A program made the position numbers and the translations under genes. Shown here one piece after another: positions 43,986-52,564 of a stretch of DNA of 64,000 bases. Origin of the DNA: Alphaproteobacteria bacterium (GTDB lineage: Bacteria > Planctomycetota > Phycisphaerae > UBA1845); contig JANQQE010000005.1 of assembly GCA_028285105.1 (NCBI GenBank), positions 124,001 to 188,000 on the forward strand. Direction: 5' to 3'. The notes under the pieces are model-generated. The model worked only from the letters and a program-made list of their open reading frames with translations. It was not told the origin of the DNA and did not search any database. Every line of letters begins with the position of its first letter. Positions within the stretch are counted from its first letter, which is position 1.

Positions 43986-45320
43986 ATGAAAAATTCACCG
44001 GAGTACTGCATTTCCGGAGCGAGGGTCATCGACCCATCCGCCAGCACAGACGGAATCGGTTGGTTGCGGGTCCACAACGGAACGATAGCCGAGGTCGGAT
44101 TGGGGGCGATGCCTGCATTTGACGGGCCAGTCGTTACTGGCACAGGGTTGATTCTCTGCCCCGGATTGATCGACATTCATGTGCATTTGCGCGAACCGGG
44201 CGGGGAACACAAGGAGACGCTGGAGACCGGATGCCAGGCAGCCGTTGCCGGCGGATTCACCACCGTTTGTTGCATGCCTAACACCACACCAGCGCTCGAC
44301 AATATTGAGATCGTCAAGGATGTCTTGCAACGGGGAGCCGCCATCGATCTGTGTCGCGTCAATGTTATCGCAGCCGCAACGGTGGGGCGGCAAGGTCGGG
44401 AATTGGTCGACATGTCCGCATTGAAGGATGCAGGCGTTGTGGCATTCAGCGATGACGGCGATGGCATCGAAGACGACGATGTCTGTCGCGAGGTAATGAA
44501 AAAACTTCGTGAGATCGATCGGCCTCTCTTTCCGCATTGCGAATTCAAGATGATTTCAAAGAGGGGTGTCATGCATGCCGGCCCGACTTGTTCGCGGATG
44601 GGGCTGCTCGGATATGACCCGCGCGGAGAGGAATTGATGATTCAGCGTGACTTGCGAATGGTGCTTGAAACCGCGACACGCTTTCACGTCGCCCACATTT
44701 CAACCGCAGTTGGCGTGGGAATGATTTTTCGGGCCAAACAAAACGGACTGCCGGTTTCCACCGAAGTCTGCCCGCATCATCTGCTTTTGTGCGATGAAGA
44801 TGTTGTCGGCGCAGATGGCAAGCCCGATCCGAATTTCAAAATGAGCCCACCGCTGCGTTCGCGCGACGATGTGAAGGCCTGCATCGAAGGCGTGCTCGAT
44901 GGAACCATCGAATGTATTGTCACTGACCACGCCCCGCACACGGCTGACGAAAAGCAAGCCGGATTCATGGACGCACCGATGGGGATTGTCGGATTGGAAA
45001 CCTCGCTGGCTTGCGCCGCCAAAGCGCTCATTTGGCCGGGCGGTTTCGGCTGGCCCGATTTGATTCGCTGCATGTCAACGAACCCTGCACGCATTCTCGG
45101 TCTGGAGGGGGGTACGCTTCAAGTGGGCGAACCGGCAGACATTACGTTGATCGACCCCGGTCGAGAGTGGACGATTCGTGCCGACGCATTTCGATCCAAG
45201 GCGCGCAACACGCCGTTCGACAGTTGGCAGGTGACCGGGAAAGCCGTCGCAACCATCGTCGGCGGTCGCCCGGTTTACCTCGACGATTCATTCAAATGGT
45301 TCGCTGGACAAACCCGCTAA
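43986..45320 (+). CDS. pyrC: dihydroorotase
   Basis: Zinc amidohydrolase that cyclises carbamoyl-aspartate to dihydroorotate, third step of pyrimidine synthesis. 444 residues of the type-I (long) class. The metal motif is DIHVHLREPGGEHKET (about 59-74). Further landmarks are GGFTTVCCMPNT, a pair of later histidines in FPHCEF and FHVAHIST, VCPHHLLL and the conserved Asp in IVTDHAPHTADEK. The ATG at 43986 lies 30 bp after the cysteine-rich lipoprotein stop. It is far from pyrD, as is common in this phylum. Confidence 0.95.
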   Translation: MKNSPEYCISGARVIDPSASTDGIGWLRVHNGTIAEVGLGAMPAFDGPVVTGTGLILCPGLIDIHVHLREPGGEHKETLETGCQAAVAGGFTTVCCMPNTTPALDNIEIVKDVLQRGAAIDLCRVNVIAAATVGRQGRELVDMSALKDAGVVAFSDDGDGIEDDDVCREVMKKLREIDRPLFPHCEFKMISKRGVMHAGPTCSRMGLLGYDPRGEELMIQRDLRMVLETATRFHVAHISTAVGVGMIFRAKQNGLPVSTEVCPHHLLLCDEDVVGADGKPDPNFKMSPPLRSRDDVKACIEGVLDGTIECIVTDHAPHTADEKQAGFMDAPMGIVGLETSLACAAKALIWPGGFGWPDLIRCMSTNPARILGLEGGTLQVGEPADITLIDPGREWTIRADAFRSKARNTPFDSWQVTGKAVATIVGGRPVYLDDSFKWFAGQTR

Positions 45321-45777
45321 CCTCCCCGACTTAATGGACCCGTCCGGCCAAACCCGCCAATCTGCCAACTTCGCTTCAATCCTCGTACTTCCCCTTACAA
45401 TATTCCGTTGATTCGAGAACACTTCACACCGGGGGTGGATGACCGTATTTCATTTCGGGTAAAGGGGTTGCATAACCCCCGTCGGTAGGCTAGAAATGTC
45501 GATGCGGTGTCTGATTGCGCTTGTATTTGACCGGTGCATTCGGTTTGGATATCGCACCCTTGAATGCCAGTTTAGCTGCTCGGATCGTGAATCAATTTCG
45601 ATTTCGATCCCGGGCAGAAGTCTCGATCGCAGAATTTGTGCAGCGCGTGCGTTTCGTTCGGTGGCATTGCAGCCGAAGGTCATGGCCCCGTAAGGTCATA
45701 GCACCCGGCCAATCGCGATTCGGCATCGACTGCAATCAGCACCGACAGCAATCAGCATCGACAGCAAGGAGACTCCC
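45321..45777. other. 457-bp leader/intergenic region upstream of the mre locus
   Basis: No gene supported; a short frame at 45515-45781 overlaps the next start and is not protein-like. A small perfect dyad GGGGTT-GCAT-AACCCC lies at 45464-45479. Three tandem 16-bp units occupy 45721-45768, and a strong AAGGAG at 45766-45771 belongs to the coiled-coil gene. The length suggests a long 5' leader or more than one promoter. Confidence 0.5.
45721..45768. repeat. three tandem 16-bp repeats before a ribosome-binding site
   Basis: Units CGGCATCGACTGCAAT, CAGCACCGACAGCAAT and CAGCATCGACAGCAAG lie head to tail at 45721, 45737 and 45753. The second and third differ at 2 of 16 positions and the first at 2-4. 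The last unit overlaps the Shine-Dalgarno AAGGAG of the coiled-coil gene, which starts at TTG 45778. Confidence 0.75.
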
Positions 45778-46665
45778 TTGAGTACGCTTACCAAGATCTT
45801 TGTCGTCTTGATGGTTATCTTCAGCATCGCCTTCACGATGACGACCGTCAGCTTCGTCGCCAACACCACCGGGTGGAAGGGCCTCGCCGAAGACTATCAA
45901 CAAGAGTTAAAGGTTGTCGAAACGCACATGCGCAGTCTGTCGGCAGCCCATGCGGCTGAGAAGACCGCGTGGCTCGATTCCCGTAACTCCAGGGACGCAC
46001 GCATCACCGATCTCGAAAGCACGCAAGCCGCTCAGTTGGCCGAGATCGCCGAACTGCAAGACACCGTCGCCGGACTTAAAGCCGAGAAGGGCGATGCCGA
46101 AGGTTTGGCCCGCCGGTTGAGCAATCAATTGCAAGTTGCCCAGACCGGTTGGAAGGAAGCCGGTGACGAACTTGACGAAATCGAAAAGCGCAACATGCAG
46201 CTCGAACGACGCAACCTCGACCTCAACGAACGCGTGAACGAGCAGACGGCACAGATCGTTGTTCTCGTTCAGAAGCAGCACCTTCTAGAACAGCAGATCA
46301 ACATTCTCCGCGACGAGTCGAGCAAAGTCGCTCGCGGTGGTGGGAGTCGCACAGCCCGGCCCGAAGCCATCTCGTCAACGAGCATGGTTGGCGTTAACCC
46401 GGCGACCAAAACGGGTTCCGTCACGCCGATTCGCGGACGTATCCTCGAAGTCCAGGGCAGTTTGGCGACGATCAGCGTCGGTAGCGCCGATGGCGTTCGG
46501 GAAGGCATGGTGTTCGTGATTTATCGTGGCCGCGACTATATCGCCGATCTCGAAGTTTCCGATGTCGAACCGGGTTTGGCGGCTGGCCGTATCATGCGGG
46601 CCAAGACCATGCCGCGTTCGTCGGACATGGTGATGGACGAGCCAGCATTGGGTTACGCCAACTAG
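45778..46665 (+). CDS. coiled-coil membrane protein of the mre locus
   Basis: Unrecognised 295-residue protein. One N-terminal membrane anchor (LTKIFVVLMVIFSIAFTMTT, residues 4-23) is followed by a long coiled coil (about 40-200; heptads in LAEIAELQDTVAGLKAEK). A Gly/Ser linker leads to a C-terminal beta domain (GRILEVQGSLATISVGSADGVREGM) that resembles the beta-barrels of MreC- or FlgT-type proteins. The start is a TTG with AAGGAG at the right distance. It is followed by a tiny membrane protein, mreB and mreC, so a role in organising the elongation machinery at the membrane is likely. The topology (N-in, bulk outside) parallels MreC. Confidence 0.75.
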   Translation: MSTLTKIFVVLMVIFSIAFTMTTVSFVANTTGWKGLAEDYQQELKVVETHMRSLSAAHAAEKTAWLDSRNSRDARITDLESTQAAQLAEIAELQDTVAGLKAEKGDAEGLARRLSNQLQVAQTGWKEAGDELDEIEKRNMQLERRNLDLNERVNEQTAQIVVLVQKQHLLEQQINILRDESSKVARGGGSRTARPEAISSTSMVGVNPATKTGSVTPIRGRILEVQGSLATISVGSADGVREGMVFVIYRGRDYIADLEVSDVEPGLAAGRIMRAKTMPRSSDMVMDEPALGYAN

Positions 46666-46784
46666 CGGTTTTCGCTTGTATACTGTGATTTATTTCGCAG
46701 AAGTGTTCAGGGTGGCAAGAATTCACACGTTGGGTTTAGTAGTTGCAGTTTCGCAACTGCATGATTGATAGGGAGTTTCAATTC

Positions 46785-46931
46785 ATGGCCGACACAGGAC
46801 CATCCGACTTTCGACCCAGTAGCAACGTGTACACGGTCCTTGTGATTGTTGCGACGATCTTCCTGCTCGCTGCGACGGTGTTCACAAGCGTCCGCGCTCA
46901 AGAGTTGTATGGTAACTGGATGCCCTTCTAA
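46785..46931 (+). CDS. 48-residue single-pass membrane protein
   Basis: Short protein MADTGPSDFRPSSNVYTVLV... with one hydrophobic helix (YTVLVIVATIFLLAATVFTS) and a short VRAQELYGNWMPF end. GGGAG at 46771-46775 sets the ATG at 46785; upstream in-frame ATGs add an unlikely leader. No family known to me. It stands between the coiled-coil gene and mreB on the same strand, so it is likely a small accessory subunit of the same membrane complex. A 7-bp hairpin (TGCAGTT-TCGC-AACTGCA, 46744-46761) lies just upstream. Confidence 0.7.
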   Translation: MADTGPSDFRPSSNVYTVLVIVATIFLLAATVFTSVRAQELYGNWMPF

Positions 46932-47098
46932 TTGCCGAGTTGTCTTGACGGTTCTGTCGTATTTCCTTAATCACGCATTTCGCCTGATTTGACGAATTTG
47001 GCTACGCATGCGCGCGGATTTCCTGTATTATCCGGCATGCGCGGCGACACGGAATCGCGTTGCAACAAGTTCTCAAAGGCTCGAAAGGATGCTGGCCT

Positions 47099-48151
47099 GT
47101 GATCTTCGATTCACTCCTTGGCATGTTTAGCGTTGACATGGGGATCGACCTCGGCACGTGCAACACACTGGTGTGCGTGAAGGGCGAGGGTGTGGTCCTG
47201 AACGAACCTTCCGTCGTCGCCGTCAAACGCGGAACCAATCGCGTGCTGGATAACGGCAATGCCGTTGGTCTCGTTGCAAAAGAGATGCTTGGCAAGACGC
47301 CGGGCAGCATCAACGCCATCCGCCCGCTGAAAAACGGCGTCATCGCCGACTTCGATATTACCGAGGCCATGCTCGGTTACTTCATACGCAAAGTTCATGG
47401 CCGCCACAACTTCTTCCGCCCGCGCGTGGTTATTGCAGTGCCGTCGGGCATTACCGCCGTCGAAAAACGAGCCGTCTATAACTCGGCAGAACGCGCCGGT
47501 GCAAGGCGCGTGTTCCTCGTCGATGAACCGATGGCCGCAGGAATCGGTGCAGGACTGCCCATCGCAGAACCCACCGCGTCGATGATCGTTGACATTGGCG
47601 GCGGAACGACCGAAGTAGCGATCATGTCGCTCGCAGATATTGCCGTATGCGAATCCATTCGCGTGGCTGGCGACGACATGGACGAGGCCATCATCAACCA
47701 CATGCGGCGCACGTATAACCTGATGATCGGTTTGCAAACGGCTGAAGCGCTGAAAATTGAGATCGGTTCGGTCGGGATCGACGATGTCGACGAACAACGT
47801 GAAGTGCGAGGTCGCGATCTGGTCAGCGGATTGCCGCGAAAAAGCATCGTTTCAAGCCAGGAAATCTGCGAAGCGTTGAAAGAACCGATCGGTCAGATCA
47901 TCGACTGCGTGATCCGTACGCTCGAAAAAGCCGAACCGGAATTGGCAGCAGACATCGTGGAAAATGGCATTCACCTTGCGGGCGGTGGCGCGTTGCTTCG
48001 TGGGCTGGACGATGTGATGGAGCGTTCAACCGGGTTGGGCGTGACGGTTGTTGATGATGCGTTGAGTTGCGTCGCGCGCGGTACGGCGATCTATCTCGAA
48101 AACCTCGCGATGTGGAAAGACACGCTCGATTCCGACATCGATGATATGTAG
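47099..48151 (+). CDS. mreB: rod shape-determining protein MreB
   Basis: Bacterial actin that guides peptidoglycan synthesis. 350 residues. Landmarks are the phosphate-1 loop MGIDLGTCNTLVCVKG, VVLNEPSVVAV, IRPLKNGVIADFDITEAML, VAVPSGITAVEKRAV, DEPMAAGIGAGLPI and the phosphate-2 motif MIVDIGGGTTEVAI. The C-terminal GIHLAGGGALLRGLDDVM completes the fold. I start at GTG 47099 (VIFDSLLGMFSVDMGID), with AAAGGA at 47084-47089. A TTG at 47060 is less likely. mreC follows after 170 bp. MreD, a class B PBP and RodA are not adjacent. Confidence 0.95.
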   Translation: MIFDSLLGMFSVDMGIDLGTCNTLVCVKGEGVVLNEPSVVAVKRGTNRVLDNGNAVGLVAKEMLGKTPGSINAIRPLKNGVIADFDITEAMLGYFIRKVHGRHNFFRPRVVIAVPSGITAVEKRAVYNSAERAGARRVFLVDEPMAAGIGAGLPIAEPTASMIVDIGGGTTEVAIMSLADIAVCESIRVAGDDMDEAIINHMRRTYNLMIGLQTAEALKIEIGSVGIDDVDEQREVRGRDLVSGLPRKSIVSSQEICEALKEPIGQIIDCVIRTLEKAEPELAADIVENGIHLAGGGALLRGLDDVMERSTGLGVTVVDDALSCVARGTAIYLENLAMWKDTLDSDIDDM

Positions 48152-48321
48152 CCGCGTGATTTCGGCGATGCCTTGTAAGCAGGTGCTGTCGCGGTTAGAT
48201 TCTCTACGAATCGGCTGAGCCGATTGCGACGAAGGTGAGTCACGGACGATTCACGTATATGTACCGATGAACTTCGGTCGCAGAACATGCCACACGCTGC
48301 ACGCCATGTGCAAACCAATCC

Positions 48322-49266
48322 ATGAGTAGAAGCCACCGCAAACACGTTTCCAATCGCCGGACGATCATGACGGTTTTGATCTTGATCTCGGTTGTTGGAT
48401 TCATGTTGCCTACGCGGATCACGGGCAAGTTCCTAAATTTCGTGCAGGTGATTTTGCCATTCCAGGATTGGACGACCCGAACAGCAGATGTCGTCACTGA
48501 CGTGGTTACGCCCGATGGCAAAGGACTTTCCGCCGAAGAAGCCGAAAAAATTCGTCGCGAGAATGCGGCGCTCAAGCACCGCCTTGCCTCGCTCAGTGGC
48601 GATTTTGAAGACCTTTCCAATGCCTATGCCCACGCGACGCAGATTCGCAATCGCGGGTTGGACCAGGGGCGATTGATACCAGCCAGGGTCGTCGCGGGCG
48701 ATGCAATGGCATGGCGCAAATCCCAACTCATCAATGCCGGCACGTTAAGCGGCGTGCGTGAGGATGCGGCAGTGACGACCCATCACTTTTCGCTTCAACT
48801 GGGTGAAGCCGACGAAGTGCGTGAGGGGTATTCCGTGTTGTGTGCAGAAACGCTGGTCGGTTTCGTCGAGCAGGTGGGCACGCATTCCGCTCGGGTGCGA
48901 ATGCTCACTGATAAATCCACTGCCCTCCGCGTGCTGATTGCGAGAGCGGCGACGGGGCAGTTCTATCCGCTTTCCAGCGAATTCTGGCTCGTCGGTACGG
49001 GCGGGAACAGCATGGAAATTCGCGACGTCAGCCACACCTATGTGAAGTCGGCAGACGACGAGACGAACGTCCGCGTGGGCGATTACGTGTTTACCTCCAG
49101 AGACGATCCCAGCCTCCCCGCATCGATGACGATCGGCACGATCAGCGAGATCAAACAGGACCCTGAAAATTCGCTGCTGTACATCCTCGACGTTGAACCG
49201 GCGATGACGCCCAGCGACGTCCGTCAGGTATTCGTCGTTGACCTCCAGGACCCACAATCCCGTTAA
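48322..49266 (+). CDS. mreC: cell shape-determining protein MreC
   Basis: Membrane-anchored periplasmic scaffold of the elongasome. 314 residues. A basic N-terminus and TM helix (TIMTVLILISVVGFMLP) are followed by a coiled coil (EEAEKIRRENAALKHRLASL) and the beta-barrel core with PARVVAGDAMAWRKSQLINAG, then GVRE, LVGFVEQVGTHSARVRMLTD and a final Ser/Asp-rich barrel strand. This order is diagnostic of MreC. Start ATG 48322. It continues the mreB transcript. Confidence 0.92.
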   Translation: MSRSHRKHVSNRRTIMTVLILISVVGFMLPTRITGKFLNFVQVILPFQDWTTRTADVVTDVVTPDGKGLSAEEAEKIRRENAALKHRLASLSGDFEDLSNAYAHATQIRNRGLDQGRLIPARVVAGDAMAWRKSQLINAGTLSGVREDAAVTTHHFSLQLGEADEVREGYSVLCAETLVGFVEQVGTHSARVRMLTDKSTALRVLIARAATGQFYPLSSEFWLVGTGGNSMEIRDVSHTYVKSADDETNVRVGDYVFTSRDDPSLPASMTIGTISEIKQDPENSLLYILDVEPAMTPSDVRQVFVVDLQDPQSR

Positions 49267-49334
49267 GTCGCATTCAAGTTAGTCAACGGTTCCAATTCAA
49301 CTACAGTATTGAAGTCTTGAATCGTTGAAACATC

Positions 49335-49868
49335 ATGAATGCGACCGACCATAAATGCAGAGTCTGCGATGCACTCGTGCCCAACGCGGGACTGGGGACA
49401 ACGTGCGGTACATGCGGGGTGCGGGTGACGGCTGAGTTTGAAACGATTCGACAGTCGAGGCCATCGTCGTTGGTCTTGTTGGCAGCCGGGGCTGGGTTGT
49501 TTGCCATCGCAGCGCGAGAGGTGCAGTTTGGTCAGTGGGAAGCGCATCAGATCTTGACATTGGGTTTGTGCGTTCTGGTGACATGGTACTTCGTATCGAA
49601 TCGTCCGAACGAAGTTGTCTTATGGGAGAAGGGCGTTGTGCTGATCGAGTGCGGCAATTCCCCACGGCTCATCGGTTGGGAAGGCGTTGCGGCGGTGCAA
49701 TCGAATCCGCAAGCCAATCGCGTCGAATTCATAGATGCGGCAGACTCGGTCGTCGATTCGATTCCGGTTGAGTTTCTGGGAACGTGGCGGCGGGCAGAGC
49801 GATTCGTCGAAGCTACCAACCCATACATCGATTCGGTCGGTACTACTGAGACGAGTACAAGAGCTTAG
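49335..49868 (+). CDS. zinc-ribbon membrane protein
   Basis: Unrecognised 177-residue protein. An N-terminal Cys4 ribbon (CRVC at 8-11, CGTC at 24-27) is followed by two membrane helices (SSLVLLAAGAGLFAIAA and ILTLGLCVLVTWYFV) and a PH-like soluble end (EVVLWEKGVVLIECGNSPRLIGW). It follows mreC by 68 bp and overlaps the convergent mcsB stop by 4 bp. Link to the mre genes is positional only. Confidence 0.75.
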   Translation: MNATDHKCRVCDALVPNAGLGTTCGTCGVRVTAEFETIRQSRPSSLVLLAAGAGLFAIAAREVQFGQWEAHQILTLGLCVLVTWYFVSNRPNEVVLWEKGVVLIECGNSPRLIGWEGVAAVQSNPQANRVEFIDAADSVVDSIPVEFLGTWRRAERFVEATNPYIDSVGTTETSTRA

Positions 49869-50926
49869 TTGTTGCTGGGTCCAAGCCGCTGGCGGAGGTA
49901 TGTCGCCCGGGCGATGCTGCGTTGTTCGCCGCTGAGCTTGCCGCCATTTCGCTTTTGAAGGTGGGCTGGCTGAATCTGGAGGAACAACTCGTTGATCGTG
50001 CCGATATCGAGTTGGTTGAAGCGCCCCATGCTCACGCCCATCCGCAAGTGCGACAGGAAGAACATGGTTTCTTCGCTGGCCATCGCTCGGGCGTTTTCGA
50101 GGATGCCATACGCCCGCCAGACTTTGTCGTCGAGTTGCACGCTACGTTGATCGGACAACGCTTCGCGGGCGGCACGTTCGTAATCGACGATCTGCGGAAT
50201 GATTTGTCCGGAAAACGTTTCGATGATTTCGTCTTCGGAAACGCCCAGCGTCACCTGATTCGACACCTGATAGAAGTCGCCGATCGCGTCGGTGCCTTCG
50301 CCGAATAAGCCGCGAACCGCAAGTTTTAAGTCCTTTGCTGCCCGCATCACTTTTTCGATCTCACCGGTAATCTTAAGCGCCGGCAAGTGCAACATGACTG
50401 AAACACGCAAGCCCGTACCTACATTCGTCGGACATGCCGTCAGGTAACCCAGTCGTTCGTCAAACGCAAACTCGATCTCAGCAGCCAATCGATCGTCAAT
50501 GATGCTGATGTCATTCCATAGCGACTCCAGTTGCAGACCGCTCTTTAGAACCTGCATGCGAAGATGATCTTCTTCGTTAATCATCAGTGCATGTGTTTCA
50601 TTCATCGATACCGACACGCCGCGACTGCCTTCTGCTTCAGCGTGCTGGCGGCTTATAAGATGACGCTCGACCAAAACCTGCCGATCGACGTCGCTGAGGT
50701 TTTCAATGTCAACAAAGAAGCCATTGGCGCTGAATCCGGCGCTGGTCAGTGCGTCGCCAAGGGCGCGATAGATTTCGCGTTTTTCGTCGCCGGACGCGCG
50801 AGACAGAAAAGGGTATCCGACGATGTTGCGGGCGAGGCGGATGCGCGAAGAAATGACGATGTCCGACAGCGGACCCGTCCCGCGCAGCCACTCTCCGACG
50901 TGACCGGTAAGATCATCGACACTCAT
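49865..50926 (-). CDS. mcsB: protein arginine kinase McsB
   Basis: Phosphotransferase that phosphorylates arginines, marking proteins for ClpCP degradation in Firmicutes (established). 353 residues. The guanidino-kinase motifs are present: DIVISSRIRLARNI (22-35), the MNETHALMINEEDHLRMQ acidic loop, and the catalytic TACPTNVGTGLRVSVMLHLP with its Cys. The C-terminal part (RMGVSMGRFNQLDIGTINEL) matches the pArg-binding McsB tail. Its start overlaps the mcsA stop by 4 bp (ATGA), the classic pair. Neither CtsR nor ClpC is in the window. In this phylum the downstream protease is not established. Confidence 0.93.
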   Translation of the reverse strand: MSVDDLTGHVGEWLRGTGPLSDIVISSRIRLARNIVGYPFLSRASGDEKREIYRALGDALTSAGFSANGFFVDIENLSDVDRQVLVERHLISRQHAEAEGSRGVSVSMNETHALMINEEDHLRMQVLKSGLQLESLWNDISIIDDRLAAEIEFAFDERLGYLTACPTNVGTGLRVSVMLHLPALKITGEIEKVMRAAKDLKLAVRGLFGEGTDAIGDFYQVSNQVTLGVSEDEIIETFSGQIIPQIVDYERAAREALSDQRSVQLDDKVWRAYGILENARAMASEETMFFLSHLRMGVSMGRFNQLDIGTINELFLQIQPAHLQKRNGGKLSGEQRSIARATYLRQRLGPSNN

Positions 50927-51438
50927 GCCCGATCCTCCGGGGGTGCGGCAGACTTGAGCGTATTCAACTGATCGCGAAGCCGGGCGGCGAGTTCAAACGC
51001 CTCGTCGGCGACGGCTTCTTCGAGTTGGCGTTCGAGACTTCGGACTTGTACCCGCAGTTTGCCGACATCGTTGGTCTGCCCAGGTCGCTTGCCGCGATGT
51101 TCGTCGCAGTCGTCATGGGCTCGACGGATCAATGGCAGGAGCAACTCGCCGAATTCGGAGTAGTCTTCCGGGCACCCCAGCAGCCCCTGGGCTCGAAACT
51201 CGCCAAAACTGATTCCGCAATTCGGGCAGGTCAGTTGAGCCGCATCGCGCATCGCCGGAACCATCTTGACGAACTTTTCGATCATGGTGTTGATCGGTTC
51301 GTGGGGTTTCATGGTGATGCCTTCCTGCGCCGCACAGGCTTCGCAGTAATGGCGTTCGACCGGTTCGCCATCCGATTGAATGTCGGTCAGGTGGACGGTC
51401 GCGTTGGCTTGATTACAGCATTGGCAGAGAATACCCAT
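50923..51438 (-). CDS. mcsA: McsA, activator of the arginine kinase (UvrB/C-motif protein)
   Basis: 171 residues. Two Cys pairs near the start (CQCC 5-8, CEAC 32-35) and a second set (CPNCG 71-75, Cys89) are zinc sites. A UVR motif at about 135-165 (VRSLERQLEEAVADEAFELAARLRDQLNTL) ends the protein. This layout is that of McsA, which activates McsB and brings it to stress-damaged proteins. It overlaps mcsB by 4 bp. The QueD-like gene lies 174 bp upstream in the same direction. Confidence 0.92.
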   Translation of the reverse strand: MGILCQCCNQANATVHLTDIQSDGEPVERHYCEACAAQEGITMKPHEPINTMIEKFVKMVPAMRDAAQLTCPNCGISFGEFRAQGLLGCPEDYSEFGELLLPLIRRAHDDCDEHRGKRPGQTNDVGKLRVQVRSLERQLEEAVADEAFELAARLRDQLNTLKSAAPPEDRA

Positions 51439-51612
51439 AGGTCAGCATGTCCGGTTGCCCGTCGCGTACGATTTGCGGCCCAGGAAATGGGCCCAAACTC
51501 CCAAAAATTCTATTTCACTGGTTTAACATCGTCAATCAGAATCGTCGGCTGGACACTTCAATCAACCTTCTACGGCGGTGGCGGCTGACTTTCGACTCAG
51601 CTATCAAAAATA

Positions 51613-51984
51613 TCAGCGTTCAAGAACATACGTCGCCGAGCATCCGGGCGCTTCGGTGATGCAGACCCGTTGAAGCGTTGGACTCAATGCCTCGTCTTGG
51701 GACAGTTGATCGAATATGACTTGAGCGACGATTTCTGCTGTTGGGTTCTTACTGCCCATCATGGGACATTCGTTGAGGCTGGTGTGATGAAGCTTATTGG
51801 CCACCTCCTTCAACCGGCGTTCAGCCGCGATGAAATCGACGACGAAACCACTCTCGTCGAGGTACTCGCTCGTAAAGGTCGCAGTCACATGCCAGTCGTG
51901 GCCATGAATCGGTTCGAGCGATCCGTCTGGCAGCCGAACCTGATGGGCAGCACTGAACGTAGCTTCAACTGATGCTTCAAACAA
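51613..51984 (-). CDS. 6-pyruvoyl tetrahydropterin synthase/QueD-family protein lacking the usual catalytic Cys
   Basis: 123 residues of the tunnelling-fold T superfamily. Zinc ligands His14 (SAAHQV), His27 and His29 (IHGHDWHV) are present, as are a catalytic-triad-like HHTSLN and the late Glu in ITEAPGCSATY. The Cys that stands four residues before HGH in QueD (C-x3-HGH) is Leu23 here, and Glu24 lies three before. PTPS-III enzymes, which use a Glu and make 6-hydroxymethyl-dihydropterin for folate, are the closest functional variant known. So folate or another pterin, not queuosine, may be the pathway. It stands alone, with no other que or fol genes nearby. Confidence 0.85.
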   Translation of the reverse strand: MFEASVEATFSAAHQVRLPDGSLEPIHGHDWHVTATFTSEYLDESGFVVDFIAAERRLKEVANKLHHTSLNECPMMGSKNPTAEIVAQVIFDQLSQDEALSPTLQRVCITEAPGCSATYVLER

Positions 51985-52162
51985 AGGGCAGCCTTTCTGT
52001 AAGTTCCTCGCCTCAGTATTCTGGGGGAAGATACCCGAGTCGCCGCCGAAGCGACAGACAAATTAGCCGGCACGTGTGGGTTGGATCGAAACGATTATTC
52101 GAGCGGACATCTGGGTGGTGGTACAATCGGTGGTAACGATTTACCGCAAGCGGAGGCACGTT

Positions 52163-52447
52163 ATGAGAATTCGCAGGTTTCAAGATGCGTCGTGGATGAC
52201 CAAATTCGGCGTGGGCATGCTGGCCGGCGGTACGGTGTTCGGCGGGTGCCAGGCGTCGCTCAAGGTTCCGCTGATTCGTGGCGAGTTTTCCTCAGCCGGT
52301 GCGTTTGTGGATTTCGTCGGTGGGGCGCTGGCTGTCACCGATGATGGCGTGTTTCTAGATTTCCCAAATGGGTTTGTCGAGGTTAGCGGCGATGGCGTGT
52401 TCGTCGATGCGCCGGGTGTTGATATTGACATTAAAGATCGTCGATGA
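52163..52447 (+). CDS. small lipoprotein with beta-repeat-like mature part
   Basis: 94 residues from ATG 52163, set by CGGAGG at 52151-52156. The signal peptide (KFGVGMLAGGTVFGGC) ends in a lipobox-like GGC at about residue 29. The mature part contains short repeating units, DGVFLDF...NGFVEVSGDGVFVDAPG. No family known. Divergent from the QueD-like gene; trpE follows at 118 bp. Confidence 0.7.
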   Translation: MRIRRFQDASWMTKFGVGMLAGGTVFGGCQASLKVPLIRGEFSSAGAFVDFVGGALAVTDDGVFLDFPNGFVEVSGDGVFVDAPGVDIDIKDRR

Positions 52448-52564
52448 TTGCACAGAGTGTCAATAGGTGGCACTCATATAAGAGAATCGCAAGCCCGATA
52501 ACCCGACGCTGAACCGTCGGCCCGAAGCTTGACCATCCCAAGCCCGACGGCTAGCATTCGGTTC

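Noticed and set aside
45515..45781. 88-codon frame before the coiled-coil gene
   Set aside because: Basic, low-similarity translation that runs through the tandem repeats and overlaps the next start; leader DNA is more likely.
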